A DNA stretch of 64,000 bases from the NCBI GenBank assembly GCA_963555705.1, contig OY743171.1:18351352-18415351 (forward strand), given 5' to 3'. The DNA is from Ligustrum vulgare (lineage: Eukaryota; Streptophyta; Magnoliopsida; Lamiales; Oleaceae). Shown here piece by piece: positions 25,321-37,731 of this stretch. A program made the translations under genes and the position numbers. The notes below the pieces were generated by a model. That model ran no database searches. It saw only the letters and a list, made by a program, of their open reading frames with translations, and was not told the origin of the DNA. Position 1 is the stretch's first letter; each line of letters starts with the position of its first letter.

Positions 25321-25970
25321 CCGCAATATTTAACCATTCTACATTGTAGACTACCGCACGTAAATGAACAAGTAGGAAAATTAAACATTACAGGAAAAAC
25401 TTTATTATTATTATTTTTTATTATTATGGTTTATATATAAACAATATTAATTATTATTGTATTATTATTTTTTTATTAAAGTTGTTTAATTATAATTATT
25501 AATGTTATGAAACTATTATATATATTTTTACATTTATGAAATTATAGTTCATATTTATTATTTCTAATTATTATGAAAAATATTAATAATTTTTTATCAA
25601 CAATATTTAATTATTATAATTATATTTATTTTGATATTATTAATAAATTTCTTATTTGCATTATGAAATTATAATTAGATATCTTATTTCTAATTATTAT
25701 GAAATTATTAATTCATTTTTATTAAGAAATTATGAAATTGTAATTACATATCTTATTTGTAATTATTATTAACAAATTATGACATTATAATTACATTTTC
25801 CAACATTGTGAAATTATTAAATTTTTATTACAATTATGAAATCATAGTTAGCCATTTGTTAATTCTAATTATATTTAGTAATGAAATTATTTTTGTAATA
25901 AATGATAAATAATATCAAGAATAAAAAAATTATTTAGAATTTTATAATTTATTTATAATGTAAAAAAAGA
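25321..25970 (-). repeat. MULE right long terminal inverted repeat
   Basis: Reverse-complement partner of 18715-19174, including the inner edge 'ccgcaatatttaaccattct'. It is followed directly by two further copies of its outer 578 bp. Confidence 0.85.
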
Positions 25971-27126
25971 TGTAGTCAAAAAATTTATTATTATTATTTT
26001 TATTATTATGGTTTATATATAAAAAATATTAATTATTATTGTATTTTTTTTATTGAAGTTGTGTAATTATAATTATTAATGTTATGAAACTATTATATAT
26101 ATTTTTACATTTATGAAATTATAGTCCATATTTATTATTTCTAATTATTATGAAAAATATTAATAATTTTTTTATCAACATTATTTAATTATTATAATTA
26201 CACTTATTTTGATATTATTAATAAATTTCTTATTTGCATTATGAAATTATAATTACATATCTTATTTCTAATTATTTTGAAATTATTAATTCATTTTTAT
26301 TAAGAAATTATGAAATTATAATTACATATCTTATTTGTAATTATTATTAACAAATTATGACATTATAATTACATTTTCCAACATTGTGAAATTATTAAAT
26401 TTTTGTTACAATTATGAAATCATAGTTAGCCATTTGTTAATTCTAATTATATTAAGTAATGAAATTATTTTTGTAATAAATGATAAATAATATTAAGAAT
26501 AAAATAATTATTTAGAATTTTAAAATTTATTTATAATGTAAAAAAAGATGTAGTCAAAAAATTTATTATTATTATTTTTATTATTATGGTTTATATATAA
26601 AAAATATTAATTATTATTGTATTTTTTTTATTGAAGTTGTGTAATTATAATTATTAATGTTATGAAACTATTATATATATTTTTACATTTATGAAATTAT
26701 AGTCCATATTTATTATTTCTAATTATTATGAAAAATATTAATAATTTTTTTATCAACATTATTTAATTATTATAATTACACTTATTTTGATATTATTAAT
26801 AAATTTCTTATTTGCATTATGAAATTATAATTACATATCTTATTTCTAATTATTTTGAAATTATTAATTCATTTTTATTAAGAAATTATGAAATTATAAT
26901 TACATATCTTATTTGTAATTATTATTAACAAATTATGACATTATAATTACATTTTCCAACATTGTGAAATTATTAAATTTTTGTTACAATTATGAAATCA
27001 TAGTTAGCCATTTGTTAATTCTAATTATATTAAGTAATGAAATTATTTTTGTAATAAATGATAAATAATATTAAGAATAAAATAATTATTTAGAATTTTA
27101 AAACTTATTTATAATGTAAAAAAAGA
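25393..27126. repeat. Three tandem 578-bp units of the MULE right end
   Basis: The phrase 'gatgtagt' closes each unit, at about 25971, 26549 and 27127, giving a period of 578 bp. Units two and three are almost identical; the first, which belongs to the terminal repeat itself, is more diverged. The left end of the element has only one copy. Confidence 0.9.
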
Positions 27127-27245
27127 TGTAGTAAGAACAGTCCGGCTGAACCAATTTCAAAATTGGTCCAGCCGCAAAAATGGTCCGGTCGGACCAATTT
27201 TGAAAACGGCGGACCAATTTGGAAATGGTCCGACCGGACCATTAG

Positions 27246-27770
27246 TTCATCTTCTTCGCAAGCTCCAACAATGGCGGATCAAGAAAAATGCTTCTATGAA
27301 CCCAAACTCGATTTACATAAGAAAAATTTCAAACTTCAAGTTATAAATCTAGGAATCAAAGCTAAAAATGTAATCTAACCTTGTCTAATGTTTGATTCTT
27401 GAACAACTCGGAGTCTTCTTCTTCTTCTTTTGGACGGACCGAACTCTAGAAATGGTGAGGAGGCCGGACTCTTTTGAATAAGTATAAGGATATTTTAGAC
27501 TTTGTCAATAATAAACCAATTTCGCTTTTTCTTTTTAACTTACAAATGGGTCAAAGGGTATTTTGAAAAATGGATCGGAGGATCCGGCTATTGGCTACTA
27601 ATTCCTCTATTAATATCTTTTAATTTAAATGTTTTAATTTTTTAATAAGAATTCTATATATCCAATTTTTTTCTTTAATATCTCTATAAATCCATATATA
27701 TTATAATATGGTGTATTATTTAGTCTTAAATGTTTAAGTAGGTATTGGATCTAATTAAATTATAAAATAG
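27246..27770. other. Right flank of the MULE, no gene recognised
   Basis: A short open frame at 27271-27375 begins with M-A-D-Q-E-K but matches nothing I know. It may be the outer part of the MULE if the true end is near 27600. Confidence 0.35.
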
Positions 27771-29340
27771 TATGATCACGACTTAATTTTCTGTCACAAA
27801 TAATAAATTTATAGGTCATGGCTTATTTTCGGTCACAAATTATCAAATTATTCAGTCACAAATTACAAATATTAAAGGTCATGACTTATTTCTCGGTCAC
27901 AAATATGGCTCAGGACTATTTTCTAGATCACAAATAATTGGTTGTGACTTATTTTTGGTCACAAATTAAAAGTTTATAGTTCACGACTTATTTTCAGTCA
28001 CAAATTACAAATTTATAAGTCACAACTTTTTTTTTTTTAAGCAATACCACTAGTGCGTCTTATTTTATATCATAAAATGCAAAAATACAAATAAAAGGAG
28101 GGGGGCATAGACCTGGCCTCCAACGAATGTAAAAAACGACAATGGGAATAGCAAGTGAAACTAAAAGCAGTAAATATAATGAAGAATAAGTGTGATCATG
28201 GGCACTCTCGGGGACGCTCATGGGCACTCTCGGGGATGGACCCTCATGTGTGTCATGGACCTGGTCATTCGCCTGCTCTAGTACATGTCCTGATCATAGT
28301 AATCTGAGTAGTCCTCTGTGTACTCTGGGTCACTAACTGGTGAAGGATGACGTCTGGGAAGTGGAACCTCTCTGATGGCAAGAGGATCACCCAACCATGT
28401 ACCATGGGTAGGTCGGAATGCAGGTGCCTCTGATCTCAAGATAGGGCCCGTGTGTGATGTGGCTGATCTAGTGACTGAGGGAACCTGTGGTGTAGGTGCT
28501 CCAGATGAAGATGATGTAACTGATGGTAAATCTGCCTCAGTATTCTGCATGCAGTCTCCCAAACCCATCCCATCAATGTTGCCCTGGATCTGTGCCTTCA
28601 CCTTATCCTGTCTCAGGGTAGGAGAAGGAGTGGATGAAGGTGTGGAAGACTGAGTACTAGAGGGCTTGGCAGATGGGGATTCTCCAAAGAGCTTGAGGAC
28701 CAAGTCTTCAATGTCAAACCTCAAGGAGGATGTGATCTTCATGTGGTGTTTTTCCTTGAAGTGGTCTAACAAAAGCTGCTTAGCCTTGGAGTGCTCTGAA
28801 CCTAACTCTGTCAGTATACCCTGGGCAAGAAGCTGTGGACCCGTCCCTGCTGACCCATGAGATGACTGTGTTGTCCCTGCAGAAGGTGGGGAGCTGATGT
28901 GTGTAGCTATGGGTGGTGCCTCTATAGCAGGTGTTGGAGTAGAAGAGATGAAGCTACAACTTATTTTTCGATCATAAATTATGAAAATAAGGGTAAAAAA
29001 TATTTTTTGGGTCACAAATTTTATAGGTCATGGAGTCTTTGTCGGTCACAAATTCTAAAAATTATGCTTACCATTTATTTATTAGTTCACAACTTATTTC
29101 TCGATCATAAATCTCAAATTTTGTATGTTACAACTTTCTCTCGATCACAAATCTCGAATTAATTTATCACAATTTAATGGATTATGTGTCACAATTTATT
29201 TTTTGGCCACAAATCATAGGTTCAATAGGTCACAATCTTTTTCACGAGCACAAATGTAAGTCACAATTATAGATTTAATCACATTCTCAAATTTTTTAGG
29301 TTAGAAAATAAGTCACAATCATGATAATCGGTTACAATAC
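27770..29340 (-). repeat. GGTCACA array, interrupted by a retrocopy
   Basis: GGTCACAAATT-like motifs recur about every 25-40 bp at 27790-28026 and again at 28963-29330. The gap is an inserted retroposed sequence. The array is the same motif family as at 3005-3420, in opposite orientation, and like it adjoins a CCACC block (29340-29960). Confidence 0.75.
28029..28955 (-). mobile_element. 5'-truncated retrocopy of an unidentified mRNA
   Basis: The insert splits the GGTCACA array. A 12-T run (28027-28038) marks a poly(A) tail on the minus strand, and ACAACTT occurs on both sides (28022-28028 and 28956-28962), fitting a target-site duplication. On the minus strand one frame is open from the 5' junction to a stop at 28278 (about 225 codons within the insert), with P/S/T-rich ends, a central charged segment and a D-Y-Y-D-Q-D-M-Y tail. 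I do not recognise the parent gene; a transposon ORF is possible. LINE-type reverse transcription is the likely mechanism. Confidence 0.65.
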
Positions 29341-29970
29341 TATACCACCACCACCACCCCACCTAACCCCATTCCATTGCGCCACCACCTCCACCGTCGT
29401 CAACACCACTGCCAACACCCGTACCGACCACTTCCAACAACACCACCACCGATATCCCACCTCACTGTCGCTGCCACCAAACCTCAAACCACCACCACTA
29501 TCGGCCACCTCTCCACTTATTATTCACCTCCAACCCATCGTCGCCGCCACCTCCTACACACCACCATCTGCCTCCTCCTCTGTACCACCGTGCAGCAACG
29601 AGCATAGCTCCACCAAAACTGTATCTCCATAATCGCACCACCGCCTAAAAAATGCACCATCTCACATATTGCCTCAAATTGCAACACCACCGCACCACCA
29701 TATCCAAAATGCAACACCCATAGACTCGCCTCCAAAATGAGCGACAAACAACTGCATCACCTCTACCACCACTCCACCAATCTCCACCACCACCGAAGAA
29801 TTTCTCAAACCCACAGTCACCGCACCACTACCTCACAGCTTGAAAACCACACCACTCCCACAACCTCACAACACCACCACCACTGCGTGCGACCTCAGCA
29901 AGCAGATCAAAGCCACAACACATCCACCGAACTTTCTAGAGTGGCAGCAATAGAGGTGGTGCAATTGATG
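29340..29970. repeat. CCACC low-complexity block
   Basis: Over 600 bp rich in CCACCA and CACCAC triplets. Open frames on both strands are by-products. Read on the minus strand the order is GGTGG block then TGTGACC array, the same order as at 2100-3420. Confidence 0.6.
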
Positions 29971-30741
29971 AAGATGTAGATTGAGAGGTCCGATTGATTT
30001 AAGGTTTAGAGAAGAATTGTGGTTGTGTTTACATTTCGGGATTTATTAATTTTAGTCAATAATATATTGTTTTAATATTTAAAAGTTGACCTGATTTTTG
30101 AACAAATAAGTTGCAAACTTAATTTTTGAATTGATAAGTTACAAACTTTGTTTGAATGTAATTTCCTCATATGAATTTCAGAATCCACTTAAAATTATAA
30201 CAATTACATGTTCGTCAGGCACATTCACGGTACCAGGTTACTTGGTCTTTGTTTGGCCCACATTATAATTTAACCCATTTTTCTTTCTCTTTCTTTCAAC
30301 CATACATTTTTCTCTCTTACTTCTTAACCATGCATTATTCAAAAATCACTATTCCAAAATTCATTTTTTCCAAAAAAAAAAAAAAACTCATATTAATGAG
30401 GATCAAACAAGGCTTAAAATGCAGAAGGAAGAAAGGTTGACAATGAAGCAATACAATAGAGACGACTGACCTTCTTGAGCAATTTTCCAGAGCTTGCACT
30501 TGCTCAATGATGCCAACTTCAAGCTCTCAAAAACAGAGCGAAAATTCAAGATTTAAAACAAGCAAACAAGGAAAAGGAAGTGAGATTTACAGAAATTTAC
30601 ATTCAGAAATAAGGGAACAGTAGGAACTATCTACAAACTGCTAAAATCCCTGCATAATAATTGAGTAACAAGCACATAATAACCAGAAAATTAAAGTTCC
30701 ATAAATATCAAGTAATGCTCGTCCTTGATGAGAATTACAAG
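29971..30741. other. Intergenic DNA / 3' flank of the glutaredoxin gene
   Basis: At 30085 the phrase 'gacctgatttttgaa' matches 'acctgatttttgaaat' at about 3475, just past the other TGTGACC array, and may be a shared element end. The 3' part (about 30450-30741) is probably 3' UTR of the minus-strand gene. Confidence 0.4.
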
Positions 30742-31755
30742 TCAATGACAACAGACAGTGCAACGAATCAAACCATTCTCGTTGCACTTAGAACACCTCA
30801 TCAATTCCCCTTGTTCGTCTTCGTAAACCTTCCGGCTCCCATTGCAATCCGGGCATGGTATAAACCTTGCATCCCCACAACTCTTGCAAACAAACCCCAA
30901 ATCCATTAGTGGGAAACCTTCCACAAGCTTAGCCAATTCTCCTGATTCATTAAGTTGCTTAATTTCCTCTGCACCACCAATGTATTTCTCATTGATAAAA
31001 ACCTCTGGCAAGGTTGTTGCCTTCCCTTTTAAAGCATCCTTCAACTCTTTTCTGTAAGAAAACTGCATAGAAAGATCCCTTTCATCTACACGCACGCTAA
31101 AGCTCCTTAAAATTGACCGAACCGCGCAACAATCTTCAAAAGTCTTCCTAATTCCCCTCACAGTAGTATAGTACAACACAATTCTATCCTCAGCACCCGA
31201 TAAAGAACACGAATCAGTGGTACTGGACACCGGAGAACTCACATGATTGGACTCCAAAGCTTCAATTTTTGTTTGTCCATGTTGATGTTGTCTTTTTGCT
31301 AGCAATGATTCCTCGGATAAGTGCCTCCTCAACGGCTTAGATTCTCTGTGCTCCACAAACTCATAGGATTTCACTACCTCGGTCGCGTCCATCTCTGTAT
31401 TGCGGGGTTTTTTGGGGGAGTCAACGATGTGGAAATAATCATCATAAAGGTCAAGGCCTCCCATTAGTTCCCAAGTGTAGATAACTGAGTCTGGGGATAA
31501 AGGGCCCTTGGATTTCTCAAGATCTTGTTGGGTGAAATTGATATTTGGGGAGTCGATTAGCACAATCGAATCGTAGGTGGTGGAGGTGAGGGGAACAAAG
31601 TGATCGGGATCCCCTATGCGTAATGGTGGGTGGTGGACTAAAGTGGTAGACAAAGAAAGAGTTCTTGAAACGGGGGTTGAGGAAGAAGAAGAACTTGATG
31701 AGGGATTTTGTTGCTGACTGGTGACTGTATGAGGACGAGAAGCTGAGTTACCCAT
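30742..31755 (-). CDS. Glutaredoxin-domain protein with cysteine-rich C-terminus
   Basis: Intronless, 337 residues, belonging to the plant At5g39865-like glutaredoxin-family proteins. The start chosen is the M-G-N-S-A-S methionine at 31755, because M-G-N-x-x-S is an N-myristoylation context typical of the family; upstream in-frame codons are basic and CT-rich, like 5' UTR. A serine-rich N-terminus is followed by a glutaredoxin fold at about 190-283, with R-G-I-R-K-T-F-E-D-C-C where CPYC-type enzymes have their active site, then T-L-P (cis-Pro) and Y-I-G-G. The last 50 residues (290-336) hold four C-x-x-C pairs, probably zinc-binding. Role in plants is unclear; membrane association is inferred from the N-terminus. 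The frame is intact, so this is a likely functional gene. Confidence 0.93.
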   Translation of the reverse strand: MGNSASRPHTVTSQQQNPSSSSSSSSTPVSRTLSLSTTLVHHPPLRIGDPDHFVPLTSTTYDSIVLIDSPNINFTQQDLEKSKGPLSPDSVIYTWELMGGLDLYDDYFHIVDSPKKPRNTEMDATEVVKSYEFVEHRESKPLRRHLSEESLLAKRQHQHGQTKIEALESNHVSSPVSSTTDSCSLSGAEDRIVLYYTTVRGIRKTFEDCCAVRSILRSFSVRVDERDLSMQFSYRKELKDALKGKATTLPEVFINEKYIGGAEEIKQLNESGELAKLVEGFPLMDLGFVCKSCGDARFIPCPDCNGSRKVYEDEQGELMRCSKCNENGLIRCTVCCH

Positions 31756-32140
31756 GAGGATTGGGAATTGATAAGAAAATGAAAATTGATCCCTTTCCTT
31801 CTCCTTTTTTCTTTTCTTTCTTCCTCTTCTTCTTCTTCTTCTTACAAAGATGGGAACTTTAATGGTCCAATGATCTGTGTTTTTCCTAGGGTTTTTTGCA
31901 TCGATTTGGTGGGATACCATGAAAATGACAAAGTGAAATTAGCCTTTTATGAAAAAATAGTTAAAAATTTTATCAACTCATAAAAATAGTCTTATACATT
32001 AAAAATTACCAAAAATACCCTTAAATATCATATTTCAACTAAGCTTATTAAAATTTAGAAAAGTTACAATCTAGTCCTTAAAACTTTGTATTTATACTAA
32101 TTTTGTTTATATGATTTTATTTGATTTTTGTTCGCTTATA
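31756..32140. promoter_or_regulatory. 5' flank of the glutaredoxin gene
   Basis: CT/TTC-rich 5' UTR-like sequence on the minus strand (31800-31850), then about 250 bp of AT-rich DNA before the viral insertion begins. No TATA box is assigned. Confidence 0.4.
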
Positions 32141-32157
32141 GTAGCACCAATCTCAAT

Positions 32158-32169
32158 TGGTATCAGAAC
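32158..32169 (+). promoter_or_regulatory. tRNA-Met primer-binding site of the virus
   Basis: TGGTATCAGAAC, one mismatch from the usual caulimovirid TGGTATCAGAGC. It lies at the very left edge of the viral sequence. Confidence 0.8.
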
Positions 32170-32256
32170 TATATAGCAGATTTAAAAGATAAATATTATA
32201 TAACAAAAAATAAAAATAAAAATAAATATATAATATATACATCAAGATTTATAATT

Positions 32257-32436
32257 ATGCATACATTAGTACTACCCAATAATTATAAAATAGAAATATT
32301 GAGAACTATAAAAGATTTAGACAAAGATATAAGAAGATATATTTATGATCTAATAAATTTCGATATAATAAAGGAAGATTTTATCATAAACGAAATATTA
32401 AATTTAATCCACAAAGATATACTAGAAGAATTATAG
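32257..32436 (+). CDS. Small viral ORF after the primer site
   Basis: An intact 59-codon frame rich in I, L, K and D, likely helical. It lies between the primer site and the coat-protein region. No family recognised; short ORFs in this place occur in several caulimovirids. Confidence 0.4.
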   Translation: MHTLVLPNNYKIEILRTIKDLDKDIRRYIYDLINFDIIKEDFIINEILNLIHKDILEEL

Positions 32437-32451
32437 AAAGATTATATAAAT

Positions 32452-34344
32452 GGATTATCATAGAGCAGATCCTCAATTAACTATATATCTAAACATAGAA
32501 ACATATGAAAAATTAGATTTAATAATAGAATAAAGAATAAATTTAATGGATCAAATAAGAGAAGAAAGAAATATAAAACGACAAGAAAAATTAAAATTAA
32601 AATTATTAAAGAAAAAAAAGAATATTATAATAGAATTTTGAAGCAATTACCGAAAATACAAATGATTTTAGAGGATAAAGAAAAAAACTAGAAAAGAAAA
32701 ATATGATGAAACAAAAACATTGAAAGATTATCTAAAATATTATAGAATATATTATAGAAAATTAATGTTTGAATCAATAGAAGAATATTGTGAATATCAA
32801 ATAATGAATTATAAAGAAGCAAAATATGAAACAGAACTTATTTTAGAAATTGAACATAACAAAGGAAGAAATTAATGACAGAATTTCCAGAAATAAAATT
32901 TAAAAAACAAATAATAGAAAATGTAAGACTTCAAGTTGGGTTTTATCAAATAAAATGAGCTAATACAAATATGGTTCAACCATTAAGCTCATGGGGAGAA
33001 TTAGATGGATTTCTCAATATGCAATTAAATTGGATAAGTGCATTTTTATGGCAAACATATAAAAATATAAATTTACAAGATAAATTAGCGATTGAAGAAT
33101 TACAACAATAAAAAATACAATATATAAATATCAAAGAAAAATTACAAAATATTCAAAATAAACTAACAATACAATTTGAAGAATTAAAAGAAATGATAGG
33201 AGAAGTTAAAAATATAGATGAAGAAATCTTAAAAGAATTTCAAAGAAAATTAGGAGAATTAATTAATCAAGATAAAATTGGAATAATTATAGAAAAAATA
33301 GACAAGTTAAATGAGAAAATATGAAAGAATGAAAATGAAAGAATCATATCAATAGAAGAAAGAATCAAAAAATTAAAAATAAAAATAGATGATATGTATG
33401 ACAGACAATTTAAGGTACAAAAAACTCAGACTATTAAACAAAGAGTATAAAATGTCGATAAGTGAATATATTGAATATCTAAAAATATTAATAAAATCAT
33501 TAATAAGTGATGTTCAAGAAGTAAAAATGAATTAAAAGAAGTGAGAAATGATATAAATATACTAAAACTAGAGATTAGAGAATTCAAAGAAAATAATAAA
33601 AGCAAAGATAAGAAAATAGACAAAAAACTCATAAAAAAAAGAAATACTTAGAATAAAAAAGAAATGATTTGAACAAGAAAATATTATAATAGAAGCAAAA
33701 AGTATGGATAATGAATTTAGAAAAAAATATATTACCAAAAATACTAGAAGAAGAATTAGAATTACAAAAATTCATAGAAAAAACTTTGGGTAAACTAAAA
33801 GTTGAAGAAAAAACTGAAGAAGAACAAGATAAAAATGAATGAAGAATTAGATTTGCTTATAGAAAATTTCGACCAATTGAACTTAGAAAATTTTAATGAA
33901 TACCAAGTTTTAATGAATACTGGAGGAGCACCTAGCCCAACTCCAATAGGAACTTCCAAACAAGAAATACGAGATTCAGATGAAAGTTATGCACCTTTAT
34001 ATAGTAAACCACATAGAGAATATTATGATAGAATCAGAGATAGACAACCACCTAAAGGGAATAAATATAAAAATAGAAAGTTTAAAAAATTTAAAAACTT
34101 TAGGAAAAGATATATAAAACCTAAGAGAAGATATTACAAAAGAAGATATAATCCAAATAAAAAAAGAAAAATAAAACTTATAAGAAAGACAAAAGTCAAT
34201 GCAAATGTTGGAATTGTGGAGAAATGGGGAATATAAGCCCTGATTGTAACAAAAAGAAAGTTAAAATATTACAAAAATAATATCTAGAAATAGAAAGTGA
34301 ACTAAGTGAAATATCTGATATTGAAGAATACTATGATCAAGATG
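32452..34344 (+). pseudogene. Caulimovirid coat-protein gene, broken
   Basis: A long A-rich region coding in pieces. The first half is K/E/I-rich and coiled-coil-like, with many stops. The segment 33832-34230 is an acidic stretch followed by a very basic one (K-N-R-K-F-K-K-F and R-R-Y-Y-K-R-R-Y), typical of coat-protein nucleic-acid binding. The zinc knuckle C-W-N-C-G-E-M-G-N follows at 34206-34247 but in another frame, so a frameshift lies just before it. The histidine of the C-x2-C-x4-H-x4-C box is replaced by Asn (34230-34232). The gene's end is cut by the Athila insertion; its last codons and stop TAG (46764-46766) lie beyond it. Confidence 0.75.
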
Positions 34345-34349
34345 TCTAT
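34345..34349 (+). repeat. Target-site duplication TCTAT (left)
   Basis: Identical to 46717-46721 on the far side of the Athila element. Confidence 0.95.
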
Positions 34350-35772
34350 TGATGCGTGTCATTATACACCAAAATAATAAATAAATATCTTACTCGCAAA
34401 TTATCAGATTTAATTGTAATAGCGGAAGTAAGAATCGATCCCACAAGAAACGGGAACTAATTTAGTGCCGTGTCAATCAGAATAGATGGGGGGTTTTTGA
34501 GTTCAAATATTGCAATTAACTTGAAAATAAAAGGAAAACATAAATTAGATAGAATATAACTCAAGAATTGACAAATCCTAGTTCTCGGGTTCAGTTGTAT
34601 TTTATCACAATGTTATCACCTTCCAAGTAACGCGAGTTCAATTTCCTCTTTGATTTATCACCCGTAAATAGTTAATAAGCTTTAACTATTCATATTCTCC
34701 CTTTATTGCATTTAATTAGAATAAGCTCTCTAATCAAACATTAGCCATTGAATAACCTAAAACAAGCTCTTTAGATTTAAGACAACAAATATATAATGGT
34801 TGAGAAGAATTAGGGTGAATTAGATTATCAATCACACAAGCTCGTGACAATTAACCTAGGTTGGAATTCTTTATGAAAATATTAAATTTCCACTTGCTAC
34901 CACGATTTGAACAAAAAGACAATTACGGATCCAATCATTCAAAATAGCAAATCTCAGTACAACAAATTAAATGATAAGGCCTTAATCAAATGAATCAAAT
35001 GCATTGATTGAATTAAAAACGCATAAGAATCCAACAAATCAAAGTAAAGAATTTAGAACTACGTTACTAGTTTGGAAAAGTGATAAATAAAGGAATTAAA
35101 ATACAACGTCCCCTTTGAACTAGGTAGAGAACTTAGCCGCTTAAAGCCATGAAGAGTTCTGGAATTTTCTTTCTTGATTCACCTTCTCGAATTGCTTAAT
35201 TCTTCTTCCAATTCTTCAAGCAAACCGCTCCTCTTTCAACAATTATTTCACACTTTTTTCTGTCATGAAATTCCCTTTTTATAGCCTTAATTTCGTGTCC
35301 TAGCTTTGGGCTCAAGAAATCCCAAAATTATGGAAAGATTTAAAATATGGAAATTTTTGACTAGAAAGTTACGGCCGTAACACGGTTTCTGCATATTTTC
35401 CTTAAATTGAGGTTACGGCCGTGACATATCCATTTACGGCTGTAATTGTGTTTCTGCACATTTTCACCATTGAAGGTTACAGCCGTAGAGATATGTCTTA
35501 CGGCCGTAAACCCCTTTCTGCTGATTTTTTCTTTATTCAACAATCACTCTTACGGCCGTAACCCTTTTGCATTGCGGCCGTAAATATATTGCACCCAAGG
35601 TCCTCAAACTTCAATTTTACGTGCATTTTGGTCTTTTTTCCTTCTTTTCTTTTCCTTTATGATCCTATACCACATAAAATATAAGATGCATTAATAATAC
35701 TTAGATAGACTCACATTATTGCTAATTCAAGGATATAAGTGCATAAAATAAACATTAATATAGCACTTATCA
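34350..35772 (-). repeat. Athila 3' LTR
   Basis: 1423 bp. It has several TTACGGCCGTAA-like palindromes at 35370-35585. It lacks one 21-bp unit of that block present in the other LTR. Confidence 0.97.
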
Positions 35773-35785
35773 AACCCCCCCACAC
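35773..35785 (-). promoter_or_regulatory. Polypurine tract of the Athila element
   Basis: On the minus strand GTGTGGGGGGGTT abuts the 3' LTR; this is the expected plus-strand primer. Confidence 0.85.
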
Positions 35786-37731
35786 TTGAACCATTGTTCG
35801 TCCTCGAACAAAGATAGACAGAGAAAAGAATAGGACCCAAATAACAGATTACAATATTGAGACTTGAGGTTGCAACCCACTTTTCTTTAACAAAAATGTT
35901 CCATTGCACAACCGGATTGTGTTAGTGTGTGCTAAAGATGCAACGCCCTCTATTTCTCATCCCAATCATGACTCGTTATGGCTTATTCCCTTTCACCTCT
36001 CGTGTTCACTCGCATCCCAACCATTTATGAGTGACTACGAGGAAAATAGTTTCGCCCAACTCTAGAGGAAATCGGTCGCGTAAACCGAGTTGTTCATGAT
36101 GTGAATTCAGTCAACACAGTATCCCCGACCACATTCATAGAACAAACCCTAGACCAAACAATTCAAGCCACTCATAAGTATATGTAATGGGTTTTAACAC
36201 CCTCACAAGATATTTCTCTCTTCATACAAAGTGTATAAGGGTTTGAATTTTCGCTCAGGTCTCTGCATGGATAAGTCAGTACCACAGATTGCCTAACTGT
36301 CATAACCGGAGCCAACAATAACACAAGTGCAAAGCGAAGGTCTTTATTTGGTTGTAACGGGGCTTCAGGTCAGGCAGGGAGAAAGGATATATTTAGGCTG
36401 AGTCGAGAAGGAATTTCGCAAACCAAGTCAATTCACAATGACATTACTTCCTTCACCCCTTAATATGAACTTCATTGTTTCCCGCTACCCAACTTTGTTC
36501 ACACTTGAATCTCTTCTTTTCTTTTCTTTTCTTTTTTTTTTCGAGTACAGACTGCAATTTTTTTTTTTTAAGCAGTCACCAATTGGCACAAGATAGAATT
36601 ACATTTCCATGAATTCAGTCCATTACTCACCCGTCACCCAACACAAGATAACCATTTCAACTTCTTAGACTTAGACCACAGCACAATCCTCAATCCACAA
36701 AAGCTTGCGAATCCCTTCTCTATGGGTTCAAAACGGAGACAATGCGAAAGAAAGGGTATTCGTGGCTTGTAGCGTGGCATAAAAAAATTCAAAGAAAGGC
36801 TAAGGCTCAAAAGGGCTTCGGTTCATGTAGCAAGGTAGGCTCTTTTAGCAAGTCAAATTGGGCTTAACCTATTGCTTTCGCTATAATTTGCACTTAAGTT
36901 AAGAAGCTACACAGCTTGCACAGGAAAGCACATCCAAGCATAACCCAACCATGCAGGACACACATCAAAGAATTACGAGCTCACGAGTATTAAAAACAGT
37001 TCTTAGGCTCGAAAGCTCACAAATTATGGTTTTCATGTGTTTTCCCATCCAATTATGAGTTATAGGTCATTGGTTGATCTTCATTCCGTCTCTAAATCCA
37101 TTGGTCGATGATAGTGGTTAAAAGTATTCAAACCATGACTATTCACAAAAGTATAATAATTTCCGTTGGAATTGGGACGCTCGGGGTTATATATGAAAGG
37201 ATAATGTGTCTATTTCTATTTGGGTTGGCTAGGTTTGTAGACATTTGACAATTTAACCTATCAGCTTTTTTCTGGACGGAATCATCTCTATGTGCTCAAT
37301 TTATATCCAATTATGCAATGATTTTTCAAAAAAAAAAAAAAAAAAAAGAACCAAAAGTGGGCTGCATCCTATCAAAGTATAGTTTACGCCCTAAGTGGCA
37401 TAGATAGGGGATAAAAGTGGAGAACAAAACTAACAAAGATGTCATGACTCAAAATAAATTTTAACGATTCGATTACAGAAAGAAAATAAAAAAAAAACAA
37501 TAAGCTAGTAATCAATTCAATTCCCCCCACACCTAGACAACACAATGTCCTCATTGAAAAGCAAAACAATAAAAAGGGGAAAAAGAAAAGAAACTCCCTC
37601 GGTCTAATGTGGTGGTTGATCGTCACGGGGTCTCTGCAACTGTCGAATCTCCTCTCGAAGGGATCTCTGCTCCTCCAACATAAGTTGTTGATCTTCTTGC
37701 ATGGCATTCAGCTGGGTTTGGAAGGCTTGCA
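35786..37731 (-). other. Athila internal non-coding region
   Basis: About 1.9 kb between the 3' ORF and the polypurine tract, without a supported gene. It contains poly-A/T runs (36528-36570, 37327-37347). Non-coding spacers here are normal for Athila elements. Confidence 0.6.

Larger units (their letters stand above)
18680..27240. mobile_element. Large decayed MULE with ULP1 cargo
   Basis: Long AT-rich inverted repeats flank a Mutator-like transposase on the plus strand and a DUF1985/ULP1-protease gene on the minus strand, convergent at about 21.5-21.9 kb. The bounds given are the outermost GGTCCGGCCGGACC-like palindromes. The true ends may lie further out: both flanks, read inward, show AGCCAAT then a phrase like 'ttcaaaatac.ct' (18115-18150 and, inverted, 27596-27555). 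ULP1-carrying MULEs are known from Arabidopsis and melon (Kaonashi-type). A 9-bp target duplication was not confirmed. Neither encoded gene is intact, so the copy is non-autonomous now. Confidence 0.8.

Noticed and set aside
28375..28860. Plus-strand frames over the retrocopy
   Set aside because: Shadows; poly(A) orientation and the longer frame put the retrocopy on the minus strand.
34350..35772. Reading the two Athila LTRs as separate solo elements
   Set aside because: Matching TCTAT duplications, primer site, polypurine tract and internal genes show one complete element.
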